Source: Burkholderiaceae bacterium
GTDB taxonomy: Bacteria; Pseudomonadota; Gammaproteobacteria; Burkholderiales; Burkholderiaceae_C
Reading direction: 5' to 3'
Length of the DNA stretch: 64,000 nucleotides
Assembly: GCA_030654805.1 (NCBI GenBank)
Contig: JAURWR010000040.1
Coordinates: 1-64,000, forward strand
The position numbers were made by a program, and so were the translations under genes. Below, piece after piece: positions 47,996-56,110 of this stretch. Position 1 is the first letter of the stretch, and each line of letters starts with the position of its first letter. A model generated the notes under the pieces. That model worked only from the letters and a program-made list of their open reading frames with translations, was not told where the DNA came from and searched no databases.

Positions 47996-48493
47996 TCAGG
48001 CACGCAGCGAAGCAAGCAGCGCCCGCAGCGCGCGCGTCACGGTCTGATGCCGCACAGCGGCCCGGTCGCCAGCGAGTTGCAGCAAGAGCGCGGTGGTGTC
48101 ACCGTCCGACCGTGCCACCGCGAGCCACACCGAGCCGACGGGCTTGCCAGGTGTTGCACCGCCCGGCCCGGCGATACCGGTCACGGCAAGGGCCCTTTGC
48201 GCGGACGATCGCAGCAGCGCGCCTTCCGCCATCGCCCGCACCACGGCCTCGCTGACAGCGCCGTGCTCGGCGATCAGCGCTTGGGGCACGCCGAGCAGCT
48301 CGGTCTTGGCCTCATTCGAATAGGTGACGAAGCCACGCTCGAACCAGTCGCTTGAGCCTGCCAGCGAGGTGCATGCCGCAGCGATCAGGCCACCGGTGCA
48401 TGACTCGGCCGTGGCCAGTCGCAGTCCACGCAAGCGCAGCGCACCCGCCAGGGCATCAACGCCGGCTTGTTGTTCGGTGTCGAGTTCATTCAT
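47996..48493 (-). CDS. pncC: CinA C-terminal-domain protein, nicotinamide-nucleotide amidohydrolase
   Basis: PncC hydrolyses nicotinamide mononucleotide to nicotinate mononucleotide in NAD salvage. The 165-residue product is the stand-alone amidase domain: TAESCTGGLIAAACTSLAGSS with the catalytic Ser, FVTYSNEAKTELLGV and AVTGIAGPGGATPGKPVGSV (read in parts). The start at 48493 has GGAG upstream. An alternative ATG at 48517 overlaps the pgpA stop (ATGA) and would add eight residues, and translational coupling makes it possible. The thiL-pgpA-pncC order is common in Burkholderiales. Confidence 0.92.
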   Translation of the reverse strand: MNELDTEQQAGVDALAGALRLRGLRLATAESCTGGLIAAACTSLAGSSDWFERGFVTYSNEAKTELLGVPQALIAEHGAVSEAVVRAMAEGALLRSSAQRALAVTGIAGPGGATPGKPVGSVWLAVARSDGDTTALLLQLAGDRAAVRHQTVTRALRALLASLRA

Positions 48494-48513
48494 GCTGACG
48501 TCTCCGTCGGAGA

Positions 48514-49071
48514 TCATGGCCAGAACCAGCGCCAACCAGCGATCACGAGCAAGGTGCACAGCGCCGCGACCAGATCGTCGAACAGGATACCGAAGCCCTG
48601 CGCCCAGCCGATGGGTTGTCCACGCGGGACCTTGAAGGCGCGGTCGGCCCAGGCCACCGGGCCCGGCTTGGCGGCGTCGAAGTAGCGAAACAGCGCGAAG
48701 GCGACCGCCTGCGCCAGCAACCCGGCCGGCATCACCAGCCACAGCACCAGCCAGAACGCGAGCACCTCGTCACAGACGATGGCGCCGGGGTCCGGAATGG
48801 CCATCGCGCGGGCCGTGACGGTGCATGCCCACCAGCCGACGAAGAAACTGGCCGCCAGCAGCGTGGCCATTTCCAGCGGGCCCAGGTACCGGTTCAGCAC
48901 CAGGAAAGATATCCATGCCCACAACGTGCCGACGGTGCCCGGCGCGAACGGCGACAGGCCGCTGCCGAAGCCGAGCGCGATGACATGCGCCGGGTGGCTC
49001 AGCAGAAGTCGAACGGTCGGCCTGCGCGGTGGCTGGACGGTCGCAGGCGCAGCGAGAGTGTGGTCGTTCAT
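48514..49071 (-). CDS. pgpA: Phosphatidylglycerophosphatase A
   Basis: PgpA removes the phosphate from phosphatidylglycerol phosphate, giving phosphatidylglycerol for the inner membrane. The 185-residue protein has four membrane helices and the family motifs GFGSGLSPFAPGTVGTLWA, IPDPGAIVCDEVLAFWLVL (catalytic Asp and Glu) and FDAAKPGPVAWADR, followed by GFGILFDDLVAAL. Its ATG overlaps the thiL stop by four bases. It is co-transcribed with thiL and pncC. Confidence 0.95.
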   Translation of the reverse strand: MNDHTLAAPATVQPPRRPTVRLLLSHPAHVIALGFGSGLSPFAPGTVGTLWAWISFLVLNRYLGPLEMATLLAASFFVGWWACTVTARAMAIPDPGAIVCDEVLAFWLVLWLVMPAGLLAQAVAFALFRYFDAAKPGPVAWADRAFKVPRGQPIGWAQGFGILFDDLVAALCTLLVIAGWRWFWP

Positions 49072-50072
49072 GCGCGGAAATGATCGAACGACGCGTGACC
49101 GTGCACCACCGGCCGTCCTTCGGCGTCGAAGAGTTCGGCCCTGGGGCCCGCAGCCGATTCAGGTCGCGGCACGATGCGGCCGATGCGGCTGACTGCGACA
49201 CCGGCCGATGCGGCGGCTGCCGCCACCCGCGCTGCGCGGTCCGGGGCTGCGGTGAACAGCAACTCGTAATCGTCACCGCCGGACAGTGTGCAAAGGCGTT
49301 GCAGCGCCAGGGACTGCTTGCGCAGTACCGCGCTGCGCGGCACCGCATCGACCTCGACCACCCCATCGACGCCCGAGCGCTGCAAGATGTGCCGGAGGTC
49401 ACCCAGCAGACCATCGGAAACGTCGATCGCGCTGCTCGCCACGCCGCGCAGCGCCAGCCCCAGCGCGACCCGGGGTTGCGGCAGCTCCATCGCCATTCGG
49501 GCCGCGTCGAAGTCGCGCCCGTCCAGTGACAACATGCCGCGAAACACCTCGAGCGCCAGCCGCGCGTCACCGAGCGTGCCGCTGACATAGAGGTCGTCTC
49601 CGGCCCGCGCGCCCGAGCGCAGCAGCGCGCCCAGATCGGTCGATGCGTCGTTGATCCCGACCGTCGGCACCTGACCGAACACGCTGATGCAGATGTTCAG
49701 CGGGCCCTGCGTCGTGTCGCCACCGATCAGCTCACAGCCATGCGCGTCGGCCAGCGCCAGCAGGCCGCGCGAAAAGCCGTCGAGGAACGCCTCGTCCGCG
49801 CGCGGCAACGCCAGCGCCAGCGTGAAGGCCAGCGGTTCGGCGCCGCAGGCCGCCAGGTCGCTCAGGTTGACGGCCAGCGCCTTGTGGCCGAGCCGTTCGG
49901 GGGCCACCGTCGACAGGAAATGGCGGCCTTCGACCAGCATGTCGCACGACGTCGCGATCTGCATGCCCGGATCCACTGAGAACAGCGCGCAATCGTCGCC
50001 GATGCCCAGCGTCGCACGTCGTGGCGGGCGGTCGAAGTAGCGGTTGATCAGGTCGAATTCGCCGAGAGACAT
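49068..50072 (-). CDS. thiL: Thiamine-monophosphate kinase
   Basis: ThiL makes thiamine pyrophosphate, the active cofactor, from thiamine monophosphate. The 334-residue protein starts MSLGEFDLINRYF. It carries the metal and nucleotide-binding motifs of the PurM-like fold: GIGDDCALF, LVEGRHF, KALAVNLSDLAACGAEP, GGDTTQGP and DVSDGLLGDL. The ATG at 50070-50072 gives the standard N-terminus. It is the first gene of the thiL-pgpA-pncC operon. No riboswitch is seen upstream of it, unlike thiC. Confidence 0.96.
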   Translation of the reverse strand: MSLGEFDLINRYFDRPPRRATLGIGDDCALFSVDPGMQIATSCDMLVEGRHFLSTVAPERLGHKALAVNLSDLAACGAEPLAFTLALALPRADEAFLDGFSRGLLALADAHGCELIGGDTTQGPLNICISVFGQVPTVGINDASTDLGALLRSGARAGDDLYVSGTLGDARLALEVFRGMLSLDGRDFDAARMAMELPQPRVALGLALRGVASSAIDVSDGLLGDLRHILQRSGVDGVVEVDAVPRSAVLRKQSLALQRLCTLSGGDDYELLFTAAPDRAARVAAAAASAGVAVSRIGRIVPRPESAAGPRAELFDAEGRPVVHGHASFDHFRA

Positions 50073-50325
50073 CGCAGCATTCTCGCTGCGGCCGGCGATC
50101 GGCGCGGCGAGCCGCCGGATCGAGCGGCTTCTACAATAGGAAGCATGATTCGCCGACTCCGGCCCCTGGTGGCCGGCCCGCCGCCAGACCCACGGGCGGC
50201 TGCACTTTGCAGCGCCCGCATGTGCTGAAACGCGCCCCGCCGCTGGCTCGCTGGCGAGACGAGGCCCAGAGCCCACCGGGCCATCCCGCACGCGAATCCG
50301 AAGTGCTCAGCACGAAGGTACCCCG

Positions 50326-52623
50326 ATGACCACCAAGAACGACAGCAAAACAGCCGAACTGCGCCGTGCCGCGCTCGAATACCACGAGTTTCCGACGCCG
50401 GGCAAGATCGCGATCGCGCCGACCAAGCAGCTGGTGAACCAACGAGATCTGGCGCTCGCCTACTCGCCCGGCGTGGCGGCCGCCTGCGAAGAGATCGTGG
50501 CGGATCCGGCCAACGCCTTCAAGTACACCGCGCGCGGCAACTTGGTGGCAGTGATCACCAACGGCACCGCAGTGCTGGGCCTCGGCGACATCGGCCCGCT
50601 GGCCGCCAAGCCGGTGATGGAGGGCAAGGCGGTGCTGTTCAAGAAGTTCGCCGGGATCGATGTGTTCGACATCGAGCTGGCGGAGCGCAACCTCGACAAG
50701 CTGATCGACACCATCGCATCGCTGGAGCCGACCTTCGGCGGCATCAACCTTGAAGACATCAAGGCACCGGATTGCTTCTACGTCGAACGCGCCTTGCGCA
50801 AGCGGATGAAGATCCCGGTCTTCCACGACGACCAGCACGGCACGGCAATCGTCGTCGGCGCGGCGCTGCTGAACGCGCTGAAGGTCACCGGCAAGGACAT
50901 CAAGCAGATCAAGTTGGTCACCTCCGGTGCCGGCGCTGCGGCATTGGCGTGCCTGAGTCTTCTCGTGAAGTTGGGGCTGCCGCGCGAGAACATCTGGGTC
51001 ACCGACCTCGCAGGTGTGGTCTACGAAGGTCGCACTGAACTGATGGACGAGGACAAGATCGTCTTCGCGCAGAAAACCGCGCATCGCAGCCTCGCCGACG
51101 TGATGCGAGGGGCCGACGTGTTCCTTGGATTGAGCGCCGGCGGTGTGCTGAAAAAGGAAGTCGTCGCAACGATGAGTCCTTGCCCGGTGATTTTCGCGCT
51201 GGCCAACCCGACACCGGAGATTCTTCCCGAGGAGATCAAGGAGGTGCGCAGCGACGCGATCATCGCGACCGGCCGCACCGACTACCCGAACCAGGTCAAC
51301 AACGTCCTGTGCTTTCCCTACATATTCCGCGGCGCGCTTGATTCAGGAGCGACGACGATCACGGTCGAGATGGAGATCGCGGCTGTCCATGCGATCGCTG
51401 ATCTGGCGCAGGCCGAGCAGAGCGAAGTGGTGGCCGCCGCGTATGCGGGTGCGAACCTCAGCTTCGGACCCGAGTACCTGATCCCCAAGCCGTTCGATCC
51501 CCGGCTGATGATGCGGATCGCGCCCGCAGTTGCCGAAGCCGCCGCAGCGTCCGGCGTGGCCGCCCGGCCGGTACTCGACATGGACGCCTACCGCGAGCGC
51601 CTGCAGAGCTTCGTCTACGCGTCGGGCACGACGATGAAGCCGATCTTCAACCTGGCCAAGCGCGCGCAGAAGAAGCGCGTCGCCTACGCCGAAGGTGAAG
51701 ACGAGCGCGTGCTGCGCGCCGCGCAGATCGTCGTGGACGAAGGTCTGGCGCGTCCGACGCTGATCGGGCGTCCCGATGTCATCGCCACCCGGGTCGAGAA
51801 GTTCGGCCTGCGCCTCGAGGCGGGTCGCGATTACGACCTGGTCAATACCGACAAGGACGACCGGTACCGCGACTACTGGCAGACCTACCACCAGCTCACC
51901 GCGCGCAAGGGCGTCACAGCGCAATTCGCCAAGATCGAGATGCGTCGGCGTCTGACGTTGATCGGCTCCATGCTGCTGCACAAGGGCGAGGTCGACGGCA
52001 TGCTGTGCGGCACCTGGGGAAACACCGCGCTGCATCTGAACTACATCGATCAAGTGATCGGCCTCCGGGAAGGTGCCCGGACTTTCGCCTGCATGAACGG
52101 ACTGCTGCTGCCTGGACGTCAGGTGATGCTGGTCGACACCCACATCAACTACGACCCGACCGCCGAACAGCTGGCCGAGATCACGATGATGGCGGCCGAA
52201 GAAATGGTGCGCCTGGGGCTGCGGCCGAAGGCAGCATTGCTCTCGCACAGCAATTTTGGCTCCAGCAACCACCCGTCGGCGGTGAAGATGCGCGATACCC
52301 TGACTTTGCTGCGACAGGGTGCGCCCTGGCTCGAAGTCGACGGGGAGATGCACGGAGACACGGCCCTCGATGCCGACTACCGCCGTGGCCTGATGCCCAT
52401 GAGCACGTTGAGTGGCGAAGCCAACCTGCTGGTACTGCCGAACATCGACGCGGCGAACATCGCCTACAACCTGCTGAAAACAGCGGCTGGCGGCGGCATC
52501 GCCATCGGCCCTGTGCTGCTCGGAGCGGCCAAACCGGTGCACATCCTCACGGCGTCTGCGACGGTGCGCCGCATCGTCAACATGACCGCGCTGACGGTGG
52601 CAGACGCCAACGCGACTCGCTGA
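50326..52623 (+). CDS. maeB: NADP-dependent malic enzyme with phosphotransacetylase-like domain
   Basis: MaeB decarboxylates malate to pyruvate with reduction of NADP. The 765-residue protein has the malic enzyme domain (about 1-430), with [12 protein letters not shown], the catalytic block [20 protein letters not shown] and a nucleotide loop in [14 protein letters not shown]-terminal phosphotransacetylase-like domain follows (about 440-765), which regulates the enzyme and carries no known transferase activity of its own. A TACAAT-type -10 lies near 50133. The 253-base leader contains no other gene. Confidence 0.96.
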   Translation: MTTKNDSKTAELRRAALEYHEFPTPGKIAIAPTKQLVNQRDLALAYSPGVAAACEEIVADPANAFKYTARGNLVAVITNGTAVLGLGDIGPLAAKPVMEGKAVLFKKFAGIDVFDIELAERNLDKLIDTIASLEPTFGGINLEDIKAPDCFYVERALRKRMKIPVFHDDQHGTAIVVGAALLNALKVTGKDIKQIKLVTSGAGAAALACLSLLVKLGLPRENIWVTDLAGVVYEGRTELMDEDKIVFAQKTAHRSLADVMRGADVFLGLSAGGVLKKEVVATMSPCPVIFALANPTPEILPEEIKEVRSDAIIATGRTDYPNQVNNVLCFPYIFRGALDSGATTITVEMEIAAVHAIADLAQAEQSEVVAAAYAGANLSFGPEYLIPKPFDPRLMMRIAPAVAEAAAASGVAARPVLDMDAYRERLQSFVYASGTTMKPIFNLAKRAQKKRVAYAEGEDERVLRAAQIVVDEGLARPTLIGRPDVIATRVEKFGLRLEAGRDYDLVNTDKDDRYRDYWQTYHQLTARKGVTAQFAKIEMRRRLTLIGSMLLHKGEVDGMLCGTWGNTALHLNYIDQVIGLREGARTFACMNGLLLPGRQVMLVDTHINYDPTAEQLAEITMMAAEEMVRLGLRPKAALLSHSNFGSSNHPSAVKMRDTLTLLRQGAPWLEVDGEMHGDTALDADYRRGLMPMSTLSGEANLLVLPNIDAANIAYNLLKTAAGGGIAIGPVLLGAAKPVHILTASATVRRIVNMTALTVADANATR

Positions 52624-52849
52624 CGCCGCCTCAAGAGCCGCACGGTTCAGGGGCTTTGTGACGTTTCGAAGTCAGATTCGACCCCATTGAATAGCCCCCG
52701 CATGACCCGGTTTACCTCAATCATGCGAAGCCATTAATGGATGTGAGCACATACTTATTGACAGGAAAGCATGCCCTGACTTGAGGCGCAGCCTTGAGAT
52801 TTTCAGCTCGATTCGGTACCATCGGCCTTTCCGAATCAAGGGACAACCC

Positions 52850-53284
52850 GTGTTTTTCTCTGGCCCGTTGGGGGATCAGCAATGCATCGTCTGGTCAGCA
52901 AAAACAGCCGCAATCGCTGTTTCATTGGCTGCCGCGCTGTGGGCTCCCGGAACGGTTTGGGCCAGGGATTCGCACCAAGAAGGCGTCGGCGAACGATCCG
53001 TCGTCGCATTGGAGCAACTCCCTGGCGAAGCCCGGAAAACCCATCGATTGATTCATTCGGGCGGACCGTTTCCATACAGCAAAGATGGAACGGTGTTTGC
53101 CAATCGGGAGCGTTTGCTGCCAGCTCATACCCGTGGGTACTACCGCGAATACACCGTCCCGACCCCAGGTTCACGTGACCGAGGCGCCCGACGCATCATC
53201 TGCGGTGGGTTGCGGTTGGTGGCACCTGAGGCCTGTTTTTACAGCGGCGATCACTACGCGAGCTTCGGCCGCATCGTGCCGTGA
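52850..53284 (+). CDS. Secreted ribonuclease of the barnase/RNase Sa (N1/T1) family
   Basis: This guanine-preferring extracellular ribonuclease has 144 residues. A signal peptide (AKTAAIAVSLAAALWAPGTVWA) precedes a small catalytic domain. The active-site Glu is in YYREYTVPTPG, an Arg in RGARRIICGG and the His in GDHYASFGRIVP, with substrate-loop residues in HSGGPFPYSKDGTVFANRE (read in parts). I chose the GTG at 52850 because AAGGGA lies eight bases upstream; a TTG at 52781 is a weaker option. The barstar gene follows 39 bases later, so toxin and inhibitor are co-expressed. GC content is below the window average. Confidence 0.87.
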   Translation: MFFSGPLGDQQCIVWSAKTAAIAVSLAAALWAPGTVWARDSHQEGVGERSVVALEQLPGEARKTHRLIHSGGPFPYSKDGTVFANRERLLPAHTRGYYREYTVPTPGSRDRGARRIICGGLRLVAPEACFYSGDHYASFGRIVP

Positions 53285-53323
53285 TTGCCGCTCTGGTTTT
53301 TTGTCCATAGGAGGAACGAGTCC

Positions 53324-53719
53324 ATGCTTTTGCAGACCGTCCGTTCGAACATTGTTCAATCGATCCGCGCCTATAGCGTGGAGGATCTGATGCAGGCGGC
53401 GCATAACGCCGATCAGCATTTCCTCTACGCCAATTTGACGACGGCCCAGGCCAAGCAGGATGTCCTGGACACCATCGCCGAGTCGTTCCTGTTTCCGGTT
53501 CATTTCGGCAAGAACCTCGATGCGCTCTACGACTGCATGACCGATCTGGTGCACAAGGCTGGCTCGCAACCTGGGTTCGTCGTGGTGCTGGAGCAGCTGC
53601 CCGACAACCCTCGGTTTGACCGTGAGGCGCGTGAGCAACTGCTCGATGTGTTCCGGGATGCGGCCGATTTCTGGGCCGAGCGAAAGGTCCCGTTCAGGTG
53701 CTTCTATTCTTTTCAGTAG
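53324..53719 (+). CDS. Barstar-family ribonuclease inhibitor
   Basis: The 131-residue product should bind and block the ribonuclease encoded just upstream while it is still in the cytoplasm. The barstar pattern is visible: DVLDTIAESFLFPVHFGKNLDALYDCMTDL (read in parts), with the Asp/Tyr-containing helix that fills the RNase active site, and GFVVVLEQL. The N-terminal 30 residues are extra compared with Bacillus barstar. The ribosome site TAGGAGGA (53308-53315) is strong, which suits high inhibitor levels. The stop codon lies inside a 19-bp hairpin. Confidence 0.9.
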   Translation: MLLQTVRSNIVQSIRAYSVEDLMQAAHNADQHFLYANLTTAQAKQDVLDTIAESFLFPVHFGKNLDALYDCMTDLVHKAGSQPGFVVVLEQLPDNPRFDREAREQLLDVFRDAADFWAERKVPFRCFYSFQ

Positions 53720-53756
53720 CCCGCTCTCAAGAACTCGGTTCTTGGGAGCGGGCTAC
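53716..53756 (+). repeat. 19-bp hairpin spanning the barstar stop codon
   Basis: The left arm is 53716-53734 and the right arm 53738-53756. They pair over 19 positions with a single T/G mismatch (a wobble pair in RNA) and a three-base TCG loop. The arms begin GTAGCCCGCTC and end GAGCGGGCTAC. There is no T-run after it, so it is not a standard terminator. It could protect the 3' end of the RNase-barstar message or act on translation of the next small frame. Confidence 0.8.
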
Positions 53757-53760
53757 CGAA

Positions 53761-53886
53761 ATGCCCAGCGCCTCCGAAAAGCCCGCCAAGCCTGCCGCCA
53801 AGAGCGCGGCGGGAGCGAACTTCGGCATGAACATGCCGCTGATGAGCAGCGCATTCGACACTTCGATGTGGTTGAACGCCGCCTGA
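53761..53886 (+). CDS. Possible 41-residue protein
   Basis: A short frame starting MPSASEKPAKPAAKSAAGAN and ending in a hydrophobic, methionine-rich part (MNMPLMSSAFDTSMWLNAA). I know no family for it. In favour: the third codon positions are almost all G or C, as in true genes of this chromosome, and the frame lies between two hairpins. Against: the only purine-rich site upstream (GGAG) is 12 bases away and inside the preceding hairpin. A cytoplasmic peptide is the simplest reading. Confidence 0.4.
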   Translation: MPSASEKPAKPAAKSAAGANFGMNMPLMSSAFDTSMWLNAA

Positions 53887-53907
53887 CGGCGACTTGTTGA
53901 GCGAGGC

Positions 53908-53935
53908 AACAAGGCGGCCTGCGGGCCGCCTTGTT
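53908..53935. terminator. Hairpin between convergent genes
   Basis: A perfect 12-bp stem, AACAAGGCGGCC (53908-53919) with GGCCGCCTTGTT (53924-53935), and a TGCG loop. It sits between the small frame or barstar gene and the end of ksgA. Short T-rich flanks on both strands suggest a bidirectional terminator, though no long U-tract is present. Confidence 0.7.
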
Positions 53936-53950
53936 CATGGTCGCGTCAAC

Positions 53951-54709
53951 TCATCGAACCGCAGCGCACAACGCCAAGTACTCGGACACGGCAACCTCCT
54001 CGGCGCGGCGCTGCAGGTCGAATTCGCCCGCAAAGCCGCGCTCATCGAGCCAGCGGCCCAGCGTGTTGCGCAGGATCTTGCGGCGCTGCGAGAACGCCAC
54101 GGTCACCAGTTCACCCAGCAGCTGCGCATCGACATCGACCCGCGCTGGCAGAGGCAGCATGCGCACGACGGCCGATCGCACCTGCGGTGGCGGATCGAAC
54201 GACTCCGGCTCGACATCGAGCACCGATTCGATCTCGTAGCGCCATTGCAGCATGACCGACAAGCGGCCGTAGGTCTTGCTGCCAGGACCCGCCGCCATGC
54301 GCTCGACAACCTCCTTCTGCAGCATGAAGTGCTGGTCGAGGACCTGCGCGGCCACCGGAAGCAGATGGAAGAGGATCGGCGTCGAGATGTTGTACGGCAG
54401 GTTGCCGACCACCCGCAAAGGCTGCCCGGAGGCCTCCGACAGAGCGGAGAAATCGACGTTCAACACATCGGCCTCGATCACATTCAATGCCGGCCAAAGT
54501 CGCAGGCGCGCTGCCAGATCGCGGTCGAGCTCGATCACGGTCAACCGCTCGCAGCGTTCGAGCAGCGGGAAAGTCATCGCACCGAGGCCCGGCCCGATTT
54601 CGACCAGCGCTTCGCCCGGGCTCGGTGCGATCGCGTCGATGATGGCGCTGATGGCAACACGGTCGGTCAGGAAGTGCTGCCCGAAGCGCTTGCGTGCGAT
54701 GTGGGTCAT
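53951..54709 (-). CDS. ksgA: 16S rRNA dimethyladenosine transferase (KsgA/RsmA)
   Basis: KsgA dimethylates two adjacent adenosines near the 3' end of 16S rRNA, late in 30S assembly. The 252-residue protein has [16 protein letters not shown], the SAM-binding loop [16 protein letters not shown] and the catalytic NLPYN motif ([15 protein letters not shown]). It starts about 60 bases downstream of surA on the same strand. In many proteobacteria pdxA lies between these two, but it is absent here. Confidence 0.96.
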   Translation of the reverse strand: MTHIARKRFGQHFLTDRVAISAIIDAIAPSPGEALVEIGPGLGAMTFPLLERCERLTVIELDRDLAARLRLWPALNVIEADVLNVDFSALSEASGQPLRVVGNLPYNISTPILFHLLPVAAQVLDQHFMLQKEVVERMAAGPGSKTYGRLSVMLQWRYEIESVLDVEPESFDPPPQVRSAVVRMLPLPARVDVDAQLLGELVTVAFSQRRKILRNTLGRWLDERGFAGEFDLQRRAEEVAVSEYLALCAAVR

Positions 54710-54769
54710 CAGCGCTCCTGCACCGTCTGACCACGCAGGATCATCAACACGGCTGCATTCAGCGTGCGA

Positions 54770-56110
54770 TCACTGGGGCGGATCGCGCAACTCCACATAA
54801 GCGCGGGCTCGCAGTTCACGGGCCCACTCGGCGTAGGCCTCGTCGTACTTTTTCTCACGCAGCACGTTGCGGGCTTGGTCCCGCTCCTGCTTGGTATCGA
54901 GCGTTGCCTGCCGTCGTTCAACGACCTGGATGAGATGCACGCCGAATCGCGAGACCACCGGGTCGGAGATACCGCCGATGGGCAGCGCATTCATCGCCTC
55001 TTCGAACTCCGGCACGAAGGTGCCCGGCGAGGTCCAGCCCAGATCGCCGCCTTGAGGGGCACTGCCGTCTTCGGAGTTGTCTTTCGCGAGTTGCTCGAAA
55101 CTGCTGGTGCCGGCCTGAACCTGCCGCTTGAAACCGGCCAGGCGGCGCGCCGCTGTAGCCTGATCGAACTCAGCGGTGATCTTCAGCAGGATGTGGCGCG
55201 ATCGAGTCTCGGGGACCGAGAAGGCCTGACCGTCACGACGCTCCACGAGCTTCAAGACATGAAAACCGGCCCCGGTGCGCAGCAGCGAGTCGGCCACCTG
55301 TCCACTCTTCAATCCTCGGATCAGTTCGACGAACGCATCCGGCAAGCGGTCCGCCGCGCGCAGACCGAGCGCACCACCCTGGGCCTTGTTCGCATCCTCA
55401 GAGATTTCGAGCGCCACGGCTGCGAATGATTCGCCCGCCTTGGCGCGAGCCAGCGCAGCCTCCGCGCGCGCCTGGCGTTCGGCGATCAACGACTCGGTGG
55501 CGTTCTCGGGCACCGTGACGAGAACCTGCGCGATGTTGTACTCGGTGCGCGATGACGACTCGGAACGCTGCTTGGAGATCAGGGCATCGATGTCGGCTTC
55601 GGTGATTCGGATGCGTGCCTGAACCTCCCGCTCGCGCACGCGCTCGACCAAGATCTGGTCACGGAGGTTCTTGCGAAAGCGTGCAAAGTCGATGCCGTCC
55701 TCGGTCAGCCGCTGGCGCAGCTGCGCCAGCGTCACCTGATTCTGCGAGGCCACATTGGCTACGGCACGATCGAGCTCGCTGTCATCGATGCGCTGTCCAC
55801 TCTCACGCGCGTGCGTGATCTGGGCGCGCTCGTCTATCAGCAGATCGAGCAACTGGCGACGCAATTCGGCTTCAGGCGGCAACGCCGTCTTGGTGCGCAC
55901 CGCGTTTTCCCGCACGCGCGCCAAACGCTGCTCCACTTCGAGCGCAGTGACCAGTTCCTGGTTCACCACGGCGAGGATGAAGTCGCCGCTGCGCGCGGAG
56001 GCATTCGACGCTCCAATGCGCGGCGCCTGGGCCGCAGCCGGTGAGGGCAGACTGACAAGCGCGCCAATGGCTACGGCAGCTACAACGATCGATCTCAAGG
56101 CGTCAGTCAT
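54770..56110 (-). CDS. surA: Periplasmic chaperone and peptidyl-prolyl isomerase SurA
   Basis: SurA escorts outer-membrane proteins, including LptD, through the periplasm. The 446-residue product has a signal peptide (residues 1-28, ending SPAAAQA) and the N-terminal chaperone domain (ILAVVNQELVTALEVEQRL). Two parvulin domains follow: the first around EYNIAQVLVTVPENATE, the second with RSRHILLKI and a GGDLGWTSPGTFVPEFE block. The short C-terminal helix ends in ELRDPPQ. The ATG at 56108-56110 overlaps the lptD end by eight bases, so lptD and surA are translationally coupled. Confidence 0.94.
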   Translation of the reverse strand: MTDALRSIVVAAVAIGALVSLPSPAAAQAPRIGASNASARSGDFILAVVNQELVTALEVEQRLARVRENAVRTKTALPPEAELRRQLLDLLIDERAQITHARESGQRIDDSELDRAVANVASQNQVTLAQLRQRLTEDGIDFARFRKNLRDQILVERVREREVQARIRITEADIDALISKQRSESSSRTEYNIAQVLVTVPENATESLIAERQARAEAALARAKAGESFAAVALEISEDANKAQGGALGLRAADRLPDAFVELIRGLKSGQVADSLLRTGAGFHVLKLVERRDGQAFSVPETRSRHILLKITAEFDQATAARRLAGFKRQVQAGTSSFEQLAKDNSEDGSAPQGGDLGWTSPGTFVPEFEEAMNALPIGGISDPVVSRFGVHLIQVVERRQATLDTKQERDQARNVLREKKYDEAYAEWARELRARAYVELRDPPQ

